Source: Nonomuraea pusilla (lineage in GTDB: Bacteria > Actinomycetota > Actinomycetes > Streptosporangiales > Streptosporangiaceae). Taken from it: a stretch of 64,000 nucleotides of DNA. Made by a program: the position numbers and the translations under genes. The notes under the pieces are model-generated. The model saw only the letters and a program-made list of their open reading frames with translations, did not search any database and was not told the DNA's origin. The stretch is from assembly GCF_900109355.1 (NCBI RefSeq), contig NZ_FOBF01000029.1:25571-89570 (forward strand), given 5' to 3'. Of the stretch, positions 49,205-56,965 are shown one piece after another (position 1 is the stretch's first letter; each line of letters begins with the position of its first letter).

Positions 49205-50770
49205 ATGCACCTCGACAACATCCCGCCGCGGGAGGCGCGGCGGCGGGGGCCGGACGGCGCGCCGGTCGTCACCGCCTCCGGCGTCACCAAGACGTACGGG
49301 CGCACCCGGGCACTCACCGGCGTGGACCTGGAGGTCCGCGCGGGCGAGGTGCTCGGCCTCGTCGGCCACAACGGCGCGGGCAAGAGCACGCTCATGCGGG
49401 TCCTCGCCGGGCTGGAGTCCTGCGACGAGGGCCGCGTCACCGTCCGCGGGCGGCACGCGGCGCCCGGCGCGGCGGCGTTCCGCGGGGTGCGGATGGCCTA
49501 CCAGGAGACCTCGCTCTGCCCCGACCTCACCGTCGCCGAGAACATCTGGCTCTCCTCCCGCCACTGCCTGCCCCGGCTGCGCCGGCGGCGGGCGGCCGGC
49601 GCGGCGGCGCGCCGCCGGCTCGACGAGATGTTCCCAGGTCACGGGGTGTCGCCCCGCGACCGGGTCGAGGACCTGACGCTGGCCCGGCGCCAGATGGTGG
49701 AGATCGCCAGGGCGAGCCTGGTCGACGCGCTCGACCTGCTGATCCTGGACGAGCCCACCGAGTCGCTCGGGCCGGACGCGGCGCGCTCGCTCTACGACCA
49801 CGTCCGCTCCCTCACCGCGCGCGGCGTGGCCGTCCTGCTGATCTCGCACCGCATCGGCGAGGTGCTGTCGGTGGCCGACCGGGTCGCCGTGCTGCGGGAC
49901 GGCGCGGTCATCGCCGAGCGTCCTGCGGCCGGGCTGGGCGAGCACGACGTGCTGACGCTGATGGGCGCCCAGGTGGCCGAGCGCGACGCGCACCGGCCCG
50001 CCCCGTCCGCGGGCCTGCCCGCCGACCGGCCCGTGGTGGCCGAGCTGCGCGGCGCCACCGGCTCAGGGCTGCGCGACGTCTCGGTCAGAGTCGGCGCGGG
50101 CGAGGTCGTCGGCCTGGCCGGGCTCGCCGGCCAGGGCCAGCAGGACGTGCTCGAACGCCTGTGGCGGCCCGCGCGGCGGGACGCGAAGGTGCGCGCGACC
50201 AGGGCGTACGTGCCCGGCGACCGGCAGCGCTCCGGCGTCCTGCCGCTGTGGAGCGTCGCCGAGAACCTCGTCGTCACCGCCATGCGGGGCATCGCCCGCC
50301 GCGGGCTGCGCCGCCCCGCCGAGGAGCGCGAGGTCGTGCGCTCCTGGGTGGAGCGCCTGGCGATCCGCGGCGGCGCCGACGCGGCGATGACCGAGCTGAG
50401 CGGCGGCAACCAGCAGAAGGTGATCGTCGCCCGCGCGTTCGCCTCCTCGGCGGACCTCGTCCTGCTCGACGACCCCTTCCGCGGCGTGGACGTCCACACC
50501 AAGACCGGCCTGTACCGGCTGATCCGGGAGGAGGCGGCGCGGGGCAGGAGCGTCGTCTGGTACTCCAGCGAGAACGCCGAGATGGCGCACTGCGACCGCG
50601 TCTACGTCCTGCGGGCCGGGCGGGTCGTCGCCGAGCTCTCCGGCGACGAGATCTCCGAGGAGCGCATCATCGCCGTCTCCTTCGCCGAACCCGACCCGCC
50701 GACGGCAGCCGGCCGGGCGCAGGGAGCGCCCGGCCGCGAGCGACCCCAGGAGGCGCGGAACCATGGCTGA
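49205..50770 (+). CDS. Sugar-type ABC importer, double ATPase
   Basis: A 521-residue protein with two ATPase domains in one chain, like RbsA/MglA/LsrA. Domain 1 has Walker A GHNGAGKST and Walker B LLILDEPTES but a degenerate signature (LTLARRQMVEIAR). Domain 2 has no usable Walker A (AGLAGQGQQD), a perfect signature (LSGGNQQKVIVARAF) and Walker B LVLLDDPFRGVD, where Asp replaces the usual catalytic Glu. So one composite ATP site, domain 1 Walker A with domain 2 signature, is complete. ATG 49205 with GGGAG upstream is preferred over GTG 49190. Its last 8 bases overlap the first permease gene. Confidence 0.9.
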   Translation: MHLDNIPPREARRRGPDGAPVVTASGVTKTYGRTRALTGVDLEVRAGEVLGLVGHNGAGKSTLMRVLAGLESCDEGRVTVRGRHAAPGAAAFRGVRMAYQETSLCPDLTVAENIWLSSRHCLPRLRRRRAAGAAARRRLDEMFPGHGVSPRDRVEDLTLARRQMVEIARASLVDALDLLILDEPTESLGPDAARSLYDHVRSLTARGVAVLLISHRIGEVLSVADRVAVLRDGAVIAERPAAGLGEHDVLTLMGAQVAERDAHRPAPSAGLPADRPVVAELRGATGSGLRDVSVRVGAGEVVGLAGLAGQGQQDVLERLWRPARRDAKVRATRAYVPGDRQRSGVLPLWSVAENLVVTAMRGIARRGLRRPAEEREVVRSWVERLAIRGGADAAMTELSGGNQQKVIVARAFASSADLVLLDDPFRGVDVHTKTGLYRLIREEAARGRSVVWYSSENAEMAHCDRVYVLRAGRVVAELSGDEISEERIIAVSFAEPDPPTAAGRAQGAPGRERPQEARNHG

Positions 50771-51749
50771 CCTCACCCGGGCCCCGGCCCTCTCCCCCGC
50801 ACTGCCCACCGCACTGCCCACCAGGGCGGAGCTGCGCAGGGCGGCGCCCGCCGCCGTCAGCGCCGTCGCCATGGCCGTCATGGTCGCCGTGTGCGCGTCG
50901 CTGCAGCCGGACGTCCTGACCGTGCCCGGCCTGTCGCTGGTGCTCTCGGCGACCGTGCCCCTCGTCATCGCCGCCCAGGCCCAGATGACCCTGATGTCGG
51001 TCGGCGACATCGACCTCGGGATCGGCGCCTTCGTCGGCCTGGTCACGGTGATCGCCGCGACCAGCCTGGTGTCGTCGCCCGTCACCGGCGCGCTGATCCT
51101 GCTCGGGCTGGTCGCCGCCTACACGGTGCTCGGCGTCCTCGTCCACCTGCGGCGGGTGCCGTCGCTCATCGCCACGCTGGGCGCGTCGTTCGTCTGGATG
51201 GGGCTCGGCCTGTCCGTCCTGCCGACGCCGGGAGGCACCACCCCCGCCTGGCTGGCGGCGTTCGGCGCGTGGCAGCCCGCCGGGTTCCCCGCGCCGCTGC
51301 TGCCGATCCTGCTGGTCGCCGCGCTGGTGTACCTGCTGGCCTGCCGCAGCGGGGCCGGGGTGCGCATGCGCGCGCTGGGCAGCAACCCGGTCGCGCTCCA
51401 ACGCGCCGGGCTGAGCCCGCTGGCGGCCCGCGCCGTCGCCTACACCGCCACGGGCGCGCTCGGCGTGCTGTCCGGCCTCGTCCTGGCCTCGCAGACCGGG
51501 GGCGGGGACGTGTCGTCGGCCTCCAGCTACACGCTCATGACGGTGGCGGCCGTGATCCTCGGCGGCGGCTCCTTCAGGGGCGGCGCCGCGGTGCCCTGGG
51601 GCGTGGCGATCGGCGGCGTGACGCTCGGCCTGGTCAGCGTCGTGCTGAGCCTGCTCGACGTCCCGACCGCCCTGCAGTCGGCCGTCCAGGGAGTGATCGT
51701 CCTGGCCGTGCTCGCCGGCCGCGTCGTCGTCGGGAAGGTGCTGCGATGA
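50763..51749 (+). CDS. Sugar-type ABC importer permease 1
   Basis: A 328-residue membrane protein of the ribose/AI-2 permease family (BPD_transp_2), with about nine helices. Motifs include ATVPLVIAAQAQMTLMSVGDIDLGIG (in two parts around the helix break), PSLIATLGASFVWMGLGL and AAVILGGGSFRGGAAVPWG. It pairs with the second permease to form the channel. The start overlaps the ATPase gene by 8 bases and the stop overlaps the next permease (ATGA). Confidence 0.9.
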   Translation: MADLTRAPALSPALPTALPTRAELRRAAPAAVSAVAMAVMVAVCASLQPDVLTVPGLSLVLSATVPLVIAAQAQMTLMSVGDIDLGIGAFVGLVTVIAATSLVSSPVTGALILLGLVAAYTVLGVLVHLRRVPSLIATLGASFVWMGLGLSVLPTPGGTTPAWLAAFGAWQPAGFPAPLLPILLVAALVYLLACRSGAGVRMRALGSNPVALQRAGLSPLAARAVAYTATGALGVLSGLVLASQTGGGDVSSASSYTLMTVAAVILGGGSFRGGAAVPWGVAIGGVTLGLVSVVLSLLDVPTALQSAVQGVIVLAVLAGRVVVGKVLR

Positions 51750-52762
51750 ACGTCCGAGTGCTCCTCACGCGCCCCTGGATCTGGGGTTTCGCCGCCGCGG
51801 CGCTGGTGTGGGTGGCCATCCTGGCCATCTCCGGCCAGGGCGGCGGGCAGACCGTCTCCCTCGCGCTGTCCCTCGCGCCGTACCTGGTCGTCGTGGGGCT
51901 CGGCCAGATGCTCGTCATCACGGCCGGTCCCGGCAACATCGACGTCTCCGTGGCGTCGGTCATCTCGCTGGCCGGGTTCGTCTCGGTGGCGGCGGCCGCG
52001 TCCACCGGCTCGGTCGTCCTCGGCGTCGGCGCGGGCGTCGCGGCGGGGATCGCCGTCGCGGCGGTCAGCACCGTCGCGATCCTCGGGCTGTCCGTCCCGC
52101 CGATCATCGCCACGCTCGCCTCCGGGCTCGTCGCCTCGTCGGCCACGCTGTCGCTGGCGGGCGGCTTCACCGCGGTGCCCGACCCGGGGCTGCGGGAGCT
52201 GCTCAACCTGCGGCCCGCCGGGGTGCCGCTGTTCGCCGTCGCCGTCGCCGCGGTGACCGCCGCGGTCGTCGCCGTGCTGCGGCGCACCGTCTACGGACGC
52301 TCCCTCATCGCCGTCGGGCAGAACCGCCGGGCGGCCGAGCGCGCCGGGATCCCCGTCCGGCGCGTCATCGCCGCGACCTACCTGGCGAGCGGCGCGCTGG
52401 CCGGGCTCACCGGCTCCCTGCTGGCCACCTACATCGCGCCCACGGCCGACCTCGGCACCCGCTACCTGCTCGACTCGGTGGCCGTCGTCGTCATCGGCGG
52501 GACGCTCATCTCCGGCGGGCGCGCCGTGCCCACCGGCGTGTGGGGCGCGGCCCTGTTCTTCATCCTGCTCGACGGCCTGGTCAACCTCGTCGGCTGGAGC
52601 ACCGCGGCGCAGAACCTGCTCAAGGGCGGCCTGGTGCTCCTCGTCCTCTTCCTCGCAGGAGGCGGCGCCCGCACCCCGGGCACCTCCCTCCCTTCCCTCA
52701 GACGGCGGCGCCGACCGGCGGCCGCTGACACCACAACACCAGGAGAAACCACAGATGGCTGA
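51746..52762 (+). CDS. Sugar-type ABC importer permease 2
   Basis: A 338-residue membrane protein of the same BPD_transp_2 family. Typical segments are LGQMLVITAGPGNIDVSVAS, LSVPPIIATLASGLVASSA, RRTVYGRSLIAVGQNRRAAE with the EAA-like coupling loop, and VVVIGGTLISGGRAVPTG. The C-terminal 30 residues are basic and Pro/Thr-rich and cytoplasmic. ATG 51746 overlaps the previous stop; its own stop overlaps the aldolase gene by 8 bases, so the whole transporter and aldolase are tightly coupled. Confidence 0.9.
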   Translation: MNVRVLLTRPWIWGFAAAALVWVAILAISGQGGGQTVSLALSLAPYLVVVGLGQMLVITAGPGNIDVSVASVISLAGFVSVAAAASTGSVVLGVGAGVAAGIAVAAVSTVAILGLSVPPIIATLASGLVASSATLSLAGGFTAVPDPGLRELLNLRPAGVPLFAVAVAAVTAAVVAVLRRTVYGRSLIAVGQNRRAAERAGIPVRRVIAATYLASGALAGLTGSLLATYIAPTADLGTRYLLDSVAVVVIGGTLISGGRAVPTGVWGAALFFILLDGLVNLVGWSTAAQNLLKGGLVLLVLFLAGGGARTPGTSLPSLRRRRRPAAADTTTPGETTDG

Positions 52763-53642
52763 CACCGACGGCCTGCTCGACGCCCGCACCTTCCAGCCGG
52801 GCCGGCCCGTGGCCGACGCCTTCCACGTCAAGGGCGCCCAGGCCCAGGACTGGGGCCTGCAGAACCGCCTGTCGCGCATCTTCAGGCCCGACACCGGCCG
52901 GACCGTCATGCTGGCGTTCGACCACGGCTACTTCGTCGGGCCCATGGCCGGGCTGGAGCAGCTCGACGTCAACATCGCCCCGCTCGTGCCCGACGCCGAC
53001 GCGATCATGATGACGCGGGGCGCGCTGCGCACCAGCATCCCCTCGCACAGCAGCGCCGGCGTCGTCCTGCGCGCCAGCGGCGGCCCGAGCATCCTGCGCG
53101 AGCTGTCGGACGAGCACCTCGCCCTGGACATCGAGGACGCCGTGCGGCTCAACGCCGCCGCGCTGGCCATCCAGGTGTTCATCGGCGGCGAGCACGAGTC
53201 GCGCTCCGTCGCGAACCTCGCCAGGCTCGTGGACGCCGGGCAGCGCCACGGCGTCGCCGTGCTCGGCGTCACCGCGGTCGGCAAGGACATGGTGCGCGAC
53301 GCCAGGTACTTCCGCCTGGCCACCCGCATCAGCGCGGAGATGGGGGCGCACGTCGTCAAGACGTACTACGTGGAGGAGGGCTTCGAGACCGTCACCGCGA
53401 GCTGCCCGGTGCCGATCATCGTGGCGGGCGGCAAGAAGCTGCCCGAGCTGGACGCCCTGACGATGGCCTACCGCTCCATCCAGGAGGGCGCCGCCGGCGT
53501 CGACATGGGCCGCAACATCTTCCAGAGCGACCACCCCGCCGCCATGCTCGCCGCCGTCCGCGCGGTCGTGCACGCCGGAGCCAAGCCCGAGGAGGCCTAC
53601 GAGCTCTTCAGGGAGCACTCGGCCGGCCACGCGGCGTCCTGA
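52755..53642 (+). CDS. LsrF-family class I aldolase/thiolase
   Basis: A 295-residue cytoplasmic TIM-barrel enzyme very close to LsrF, the 3-hydroxy-5-phosphonooxypentane-2,4-dione thiolase of autoinducer-2 breakdown. Shared blocks are DWGLQNRLSRIF, TVMLAFDHGYFVGP, LVPDADAIMMTRGALR, GVTAVGKDMVRDARYF, VVKTYYVEEGFE (Lys202, the Schiff-base position), PVPIIVAGGKKLPE and GVDMGRNIFQSDHP. Because the operon has no LsrK-, LsrG- or LsrR-like gene but has a GlpD-like dehydrogenase and a LyxK-like kinase, I infer that it cleaves a ketose phosphate or diketone phosphate made from a sugar alcohol. ATG 52755 has AGGAGA upstream. Confidence 0.88.
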   Translation: MADTDGLLDARTFQPGRPVADAFHVKGAQAQDWGLQNRLSRIFRPDTGRTVMLAFDHGYFVGPMAGLEQLDVNIAPLVPDADAIMMTRGALRTSIPSHSSAGVVLRASGGPSILRELSDEHLALDIEDAVRLNAAALAIQVFIGGEHESRSVANLARLVDAGQRHGVAVLGVTAVGKDMVRDARYFRLATRISAEMGAHVVKTYYVEEGFETVTASCPVPIIVAGGKKLPELDALTMAYRSIQEGAAGVDMGRNIFQSDHPAAMLAAVRAVVHAGAKPEEAYELFREHSAGHAAS

Positions 53643-53650
53643 CCCCTCAA

Positions 53651-53687
53651 GGGCCGGGTCCCGGCGCGAGCCGCCGGGACCCGGCCC
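53651..53687 (+). terminator. Intra-operon hairpin after the aldolase gene
   Basis: A perfect 16-bp stem (53651-53666 with 53672-53687) and 5-base loop lies 8 bases past the aldolase stop. The dehydrogenase starts only 20 bases later, so it probably weakens downstream expression or protects the upstream mRNA rather than ending the operon. Confidence 0.5.
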
Positions 53688-53706
53688 GCCATCTCCTGGA
53701 GCTCCC

Positions 53707-55362
53707 ATGTCGCATCACCCCCCCGGCTCCGAGGACGTCGACCTCGCCGTCATCGGAGCCGGCATCAACGGGCTCGCCATCGCCCGTGACGCCGCCGCCC
53801 GCGGCCTGCGCGTCGTCGTCGCCGACCGCGCCGACCTGGGGTCGGGCACGTCGAGCACGTCGAGCAGGCTCATCCACGGCGGCCTGAAGTACCTCGAACG
53901 GTACGACTTCCGGCTGGTGCGCGAGTCGATCCGCGAGCGGCACCTGCTGTTCCGCACCGCGCCGCACCTCGTCCACCACTATCCGATGCTCATCCCCTTC
54001 TACGCGGGCGACAGCAGGCCGGGAGCGCTGATCCGGCTCGGCCTGGCCGCGTTCGACGTCATGGCGGCCGGGCGCGGCCAGGGCCGCAGCCGCGGCGTCG
54101 CCGTCCGCGAGGTGGCCAGGCGCTGGCCCGGCCTGTCCACCCAGGGGCTGCGGGGCGCCGCCCTGTACCACGACGCGCAGGTGCCGTGGGCGGAGCGGCT
54201 GTGCGTCGAGCTGTTCCTCGACGCCCGGCGGCTCGGCGCCCGCGTGCTGACGTACACGACGGTCACCGGGCTGCTGCTCGACGGCGACCGCGTCGCCGGG
54301 ATGCGGGTCGAGGACAACCGGTCCGGCGCGGCCGCCGAGATCAGGGCCGCCGTCACCGTGAACGCGGCCGGCCCGTGGATCGACACCGTCCTCGACGGGC
54401 AGGTGGCCAGCCGGCGGCTCAACGGCGGGACGAAGGGCAGCCACGTCGTGGTCGACCCGTTCCCCGGCGCGCCCCCGACCTGCATCTTCTTCGAGGCCGC
54501 CGCCGACCGGCGACCGATCTTCGTCTTCCCCTGGGAGGGCCGGTACGTCCTCGGCAGCACCGACCTCACGTACGAGGGCGACCTCGACGAGGTCGTCGCG
54601 AGCGATGCCGAGATCGACTACCTGCTCGCCGAGACCAACCGGATCTTCCCCTCGGCCGGCCTCACCCCGGACGACGTGCTGTACAGCGTGGCCGGGATCC
54701 GGCCCCTGCCGTACACGGCGGGGGTCTCCGACAACGCGAAGATCAGCCGCGGGCACACCGTCCACAGCCACGCCCCCGCCCACCCGGGGCTGATCACCGT
54801 CATCGGCGGCAAGCTGACGACGCACCGCGCGCTCGCCGAGGACGTCACCGACGAGGTGCTGCGGACCCTCGGGCGGGGGCGCAGGCGCTGCCTCACCCGG
54901 CGCCGTGCCTTCCCCGGCGCCGACACCGCCGACTGGCCGGCGTTCGCCCGGGACTTCGTCCGCTCGTCGCCGCTCACCCCCGCGCGGTCGCGCCGGCTGC
55001 TCGACGTCTACGGCGTACGCGCCCGGAGGGTCCTCGACCTCGCCGCCGAGGACCCCTCGCTCGCCGAGGTCGTGGACGAGGAGTCGGGCGCGCTCGCCGC
55101 CGAGGTGGTGCTGGCGGTCCGCGAGGAGGGCGCCGTCACCCTGGCGGACGTCCTGCTGCGGCGTATGCTGGTCGGACTCGGCGCCGACATGGGCCTCTCC
55201 GCGGCCGAGGCCTGCGCCGGCGTGGCGGTGCGCCACCTCGGATGGGACGACGCCCGCGCCCGCGACGAGCTCGCCGCCTACGAGGCGGAGCTGCGACGCT
55301 ACCGGCCGCGAGCCCTCGCGACCCCGGCATCACCCCCCAGCGGCGACAGGAGGACCCCGTGA
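53707..55362 (+). CDS. GlpD/EryB-like FAD-dependent polyol phosphate dehydrogenase
   Basis: A 551-residue flavoenzyme of the glycerol-3-phosphate dehydrogenase family. FAD motif VIGAGINGLAIARDAAARG at 15-33, then GSGTSSTSSRLIHGGLKYLE, the conserved stretch VNAAGPWIDTVLDG, RPIFVFPWEGRYVLGSTDLT, SVAGIRPLPYTAG and VIGGKLTTHRALAEDV, plus the C-terminal helical domain. It oxidises a polyol phosphate at the membrane face and passes electrons to quinone. In erythritol pathways the equivalent enzyme is EryB. Start ATG 53707 with CTGGAG upstream; its stop overlaps the kinase start. It is placed with an importer and kinase, so its substrate should be a phosphorylated sugar alcohol. Confidence 0.88.
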   Translation: MSHHPPGSEDVDLAVIGAGINGLAIARDAAARGLRVVVADRADLGSGTSSTSSRLIHGGLKYLERYDFRLVRESIRERHLLFRTAPHLVHHYPMLIPFYAGDSRPGALIRLGLAAFDVMAAGRGQGRSRGVAVREVARRWPGLSTQGLRGAALYHDAQVPWAERLCVELFLDARRLGARVLTYTTVTGLLLDGDRVAGMRVEDNRSGAAAEIRAAVTVNAAGPWIDTVLDGQVASRRLNGGTKGSHVVVDPFPGAPPTCIFFEAAADRRPIFVFPWEGRYVLGSTDLTYEGDLDEVVASDAEIDYLLAETNRIFPSAGLTPDDVLYSVAGIRPLPYTAGVSDNAKISRGHTVHSHAPAHPGLITVIGGKLTTHRALAEDVTDEVLRTLGRGRRRCLTRRRAFPGADTADWPAFARDFVRSSPLTPARSRRLLDVYGVRARRVLDLAAEDPSLAEVVDEESGALAAEVVLAVREEGAVTLADVLLRRMLVGLGADMGLSAAEACAGVAVRHLGWDDARARDELAAYEAELRRYRPRALATPASPPSGDRRTP

Positions 55363-56888
55363 CCACTCCGGGCACCTGCTACATCGGCGTGGACGTCGGC
55401 CTCACGGCGTCGAAGGTCGCGGCGTTCGACGCCGAGGGACGCGAGATCGGCGTCGTCCACTCCCGCACGCCGAGGACGAGCGTGAGCGTCCACCGGCACG
55501 ACGTGGACATGCCGGCGCTGGCCGCCACCGTCGTCTCGCTGCTCGGCGAGCTCGCGGGCAAGCTGGCCGCCGACGGGTACACCCCGGCCGGCATCGGCGT
55601 GGCGGCCCACGGCAACGGCCTGTACCCGGCCGACGAGGCGCTGCGGCCCGTCGGTCCCGCGATCGCGTCGTCCGACAGCCGCGCCCAGCGGATCGTGGAC
55701 GCGATCCCCGCGCGGGAGGCCGCGCGGCTGGCCGCCGAGACCGGCTCCATCCCGTGGGCGGCCCAGCCCGCCGTGCTCCTGCGCTGGCTGCACGACACCG
55801 AACCCGACACCTACCGGGCGGTCCGCTGGGTGCTCTCGTGCAAGGACTGGGTCACCGCGGCGCTGACCGGGGTGGCGAGCGCCGACCACAGCGACGCGAG
55901 CGCCTTCGGCATGGTGGCGCTCGACACCCGGCGCTACAGCGCGACCGCGCTGGAGCTCGTGGGGCTGCCGGCGTCCGACCTGGAGCGGTTCCCCCCGCTG
56001 CGGCGGTCGGGCGACGTGGTCGCCGGGCTGAGCGCGCAGGTCGCGGCGCGCACCGGGCTGCCGGAGGGGCTGCCGGTCATCGCGGGCTGCATGGACTGCG
56101 TGGCGGCCACGCTGGGCGCGGGCGGGCGCGACGTCGGCGACGTCACGATCATCGTCGGGACGTGGGCCATCAACGGCGTCGTGGTGCCCGCCCGCACCCC
56201 CGCGCCCGGGGTCACGCTGAGCGCGCTGATGCCCGACCCGGGCACGATGCTGGCCATGGAGGTCGCGCCGACCTCGGCCGCCAACCTCGAATGGCTGGCC
56301 TGCGCGGCGGTGCCGCCGGGCCGGCCCGGGGTGCTCGCGGCCGAGCTGCTGGAGGAGGCGGCCGCGGTGCGCCCCGGCGCGGACGGGCTGCTGTTCCTGC
56401 CGTTCGTGAACGGCGCGCCCGAGCTCCCCGACGCGTCGGGGACGTTCCTCGGCATCTCCGGCCTGCACCGGCGCGGCCACCTCACCCGGGCCGTCATCGA
56501 GGGGGTCGCCCAGTACCACCGGGTGCAGCTCGACCGGGTCTTGGCGAGCGGCGCGGCCATCGCCGACCGGCCGTGGCGGCTGGCCGGCGGGGGCGCCAGG
56601 TCGGAGGTCTGGGCGCAGATCTTCGCCGACGTGCTGGGCCGCCCGGTGCGCCGCCAGCTCACCACGGAGCTGGGGGCGCGGGGCGTCGCCTCACTGCTGC
56701 CGGCCGCGCTCGGCCACGACGTGCGGCCGTGGTCGGTGAGCGACGAGGACGACCTCTGCGTCCGTCCGGGGCCGGACCGGGAGGAGTACCTGCGGCACTC
56801 GGAGGCGTTCGACCGCTGCCTGGCCGGGGTCGCGCCCGCGTGGGCGGAGCTGGAGCGCTACCGCGGCTCCGGCCCCGTCCCGGCCTGA
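55359..56888 (+). CDS. FGGY-family sugar/polyol kinase (LyxK/EryA-like)
   Basis: A 509-residue two-lobed kinase. The phosphate-1 motif is YIGVDVGLTASKVAAFDAEG; GIGVAAHGNGLYPADEALRP, AIASSDSRAQRIV and APTSAANLEWLA align well with L-xylulokinase LyxK and related erythritol kinases; the adenosine motif is RLAGGGARSEVWAQIFADV and the catalytic Asp is in MDCVAATLGAGG. It transfers phosphate from ATP to an incoming sugar or polyol. GTG 55359 follows AGGAGG and overlaps the dehydrogenase stop. It is the last gene of the operon and is followed by a strong hairpin. Confidence 0.87.
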   Translation: MTTPGTCYIGVDVGLTASKVAAFDAEGREIGVVHSRTPRTSVSVHRHDVDMPALAATVVSLLGELAGKLAADGYTPAGIGVAAHGNGLYPADEALRPVGPAIASSDSRAQRIVDAIPAREAARLAAETGSIPWAAQPAVLLRWLHDTEPDTYRAVRWVLSCKDWVTAALTGVASADHSDASAFGMVALDTRRYSATALELVGLPASDLERFPPLRRSGDVVAGLSAQVAARTGLPEGLPVIAGCMDCVAATLGAGGRDVGDVTIIVGTWAINGVVVPARTPAPGVTLSALMPDPGTMLAMEVAPTSAANLEWLACAAVPPGRPGVLAAELLEEAAAVRPGADGLLFLPFVNGAPELPDASGTFLGISGLHRRGHLTRAVIEGVAQYHRVQLDRVLASGAAIADRPWRLAGGGARSEVWAQIFADVLGRPVRRQLTTELGARGVASLLPAALGHDVRPWSVSDEDDLCVRPGPDREEYLRHSEAFDRCLAGVAPAWAELERYRGSGPVPA

Positions 56889-56898
56889 CCGGACCCCC

Positions 56899-56932
56899 GC
56901 GCGGGCCGCGCGAACCCCCGCACGGCCCGCGC
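56899..56932 (+). terminator. Terminator of the sugar-alcohol operon
   Basis: A perfect 10-bp stem GCGCGGGCCG/CGGCCCGCGC with a 14-base loop begins 11 bases after the kinase stop and sits between convergent genes. Confidence 0.6.
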
Positions 56933-56965
56933 CCCGGCCGCTCTTGATCACGTCGGCGTCGATCC

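Noticed and set aside
47039..56888. A complete autoinducer-2 (Lsr) system
   Set aside because: Only transporter and LsrF-like parts match; the kinase is LyxK/EryA-like, the regulator is GntR/UTRA, and no LsrG-type gene is present.
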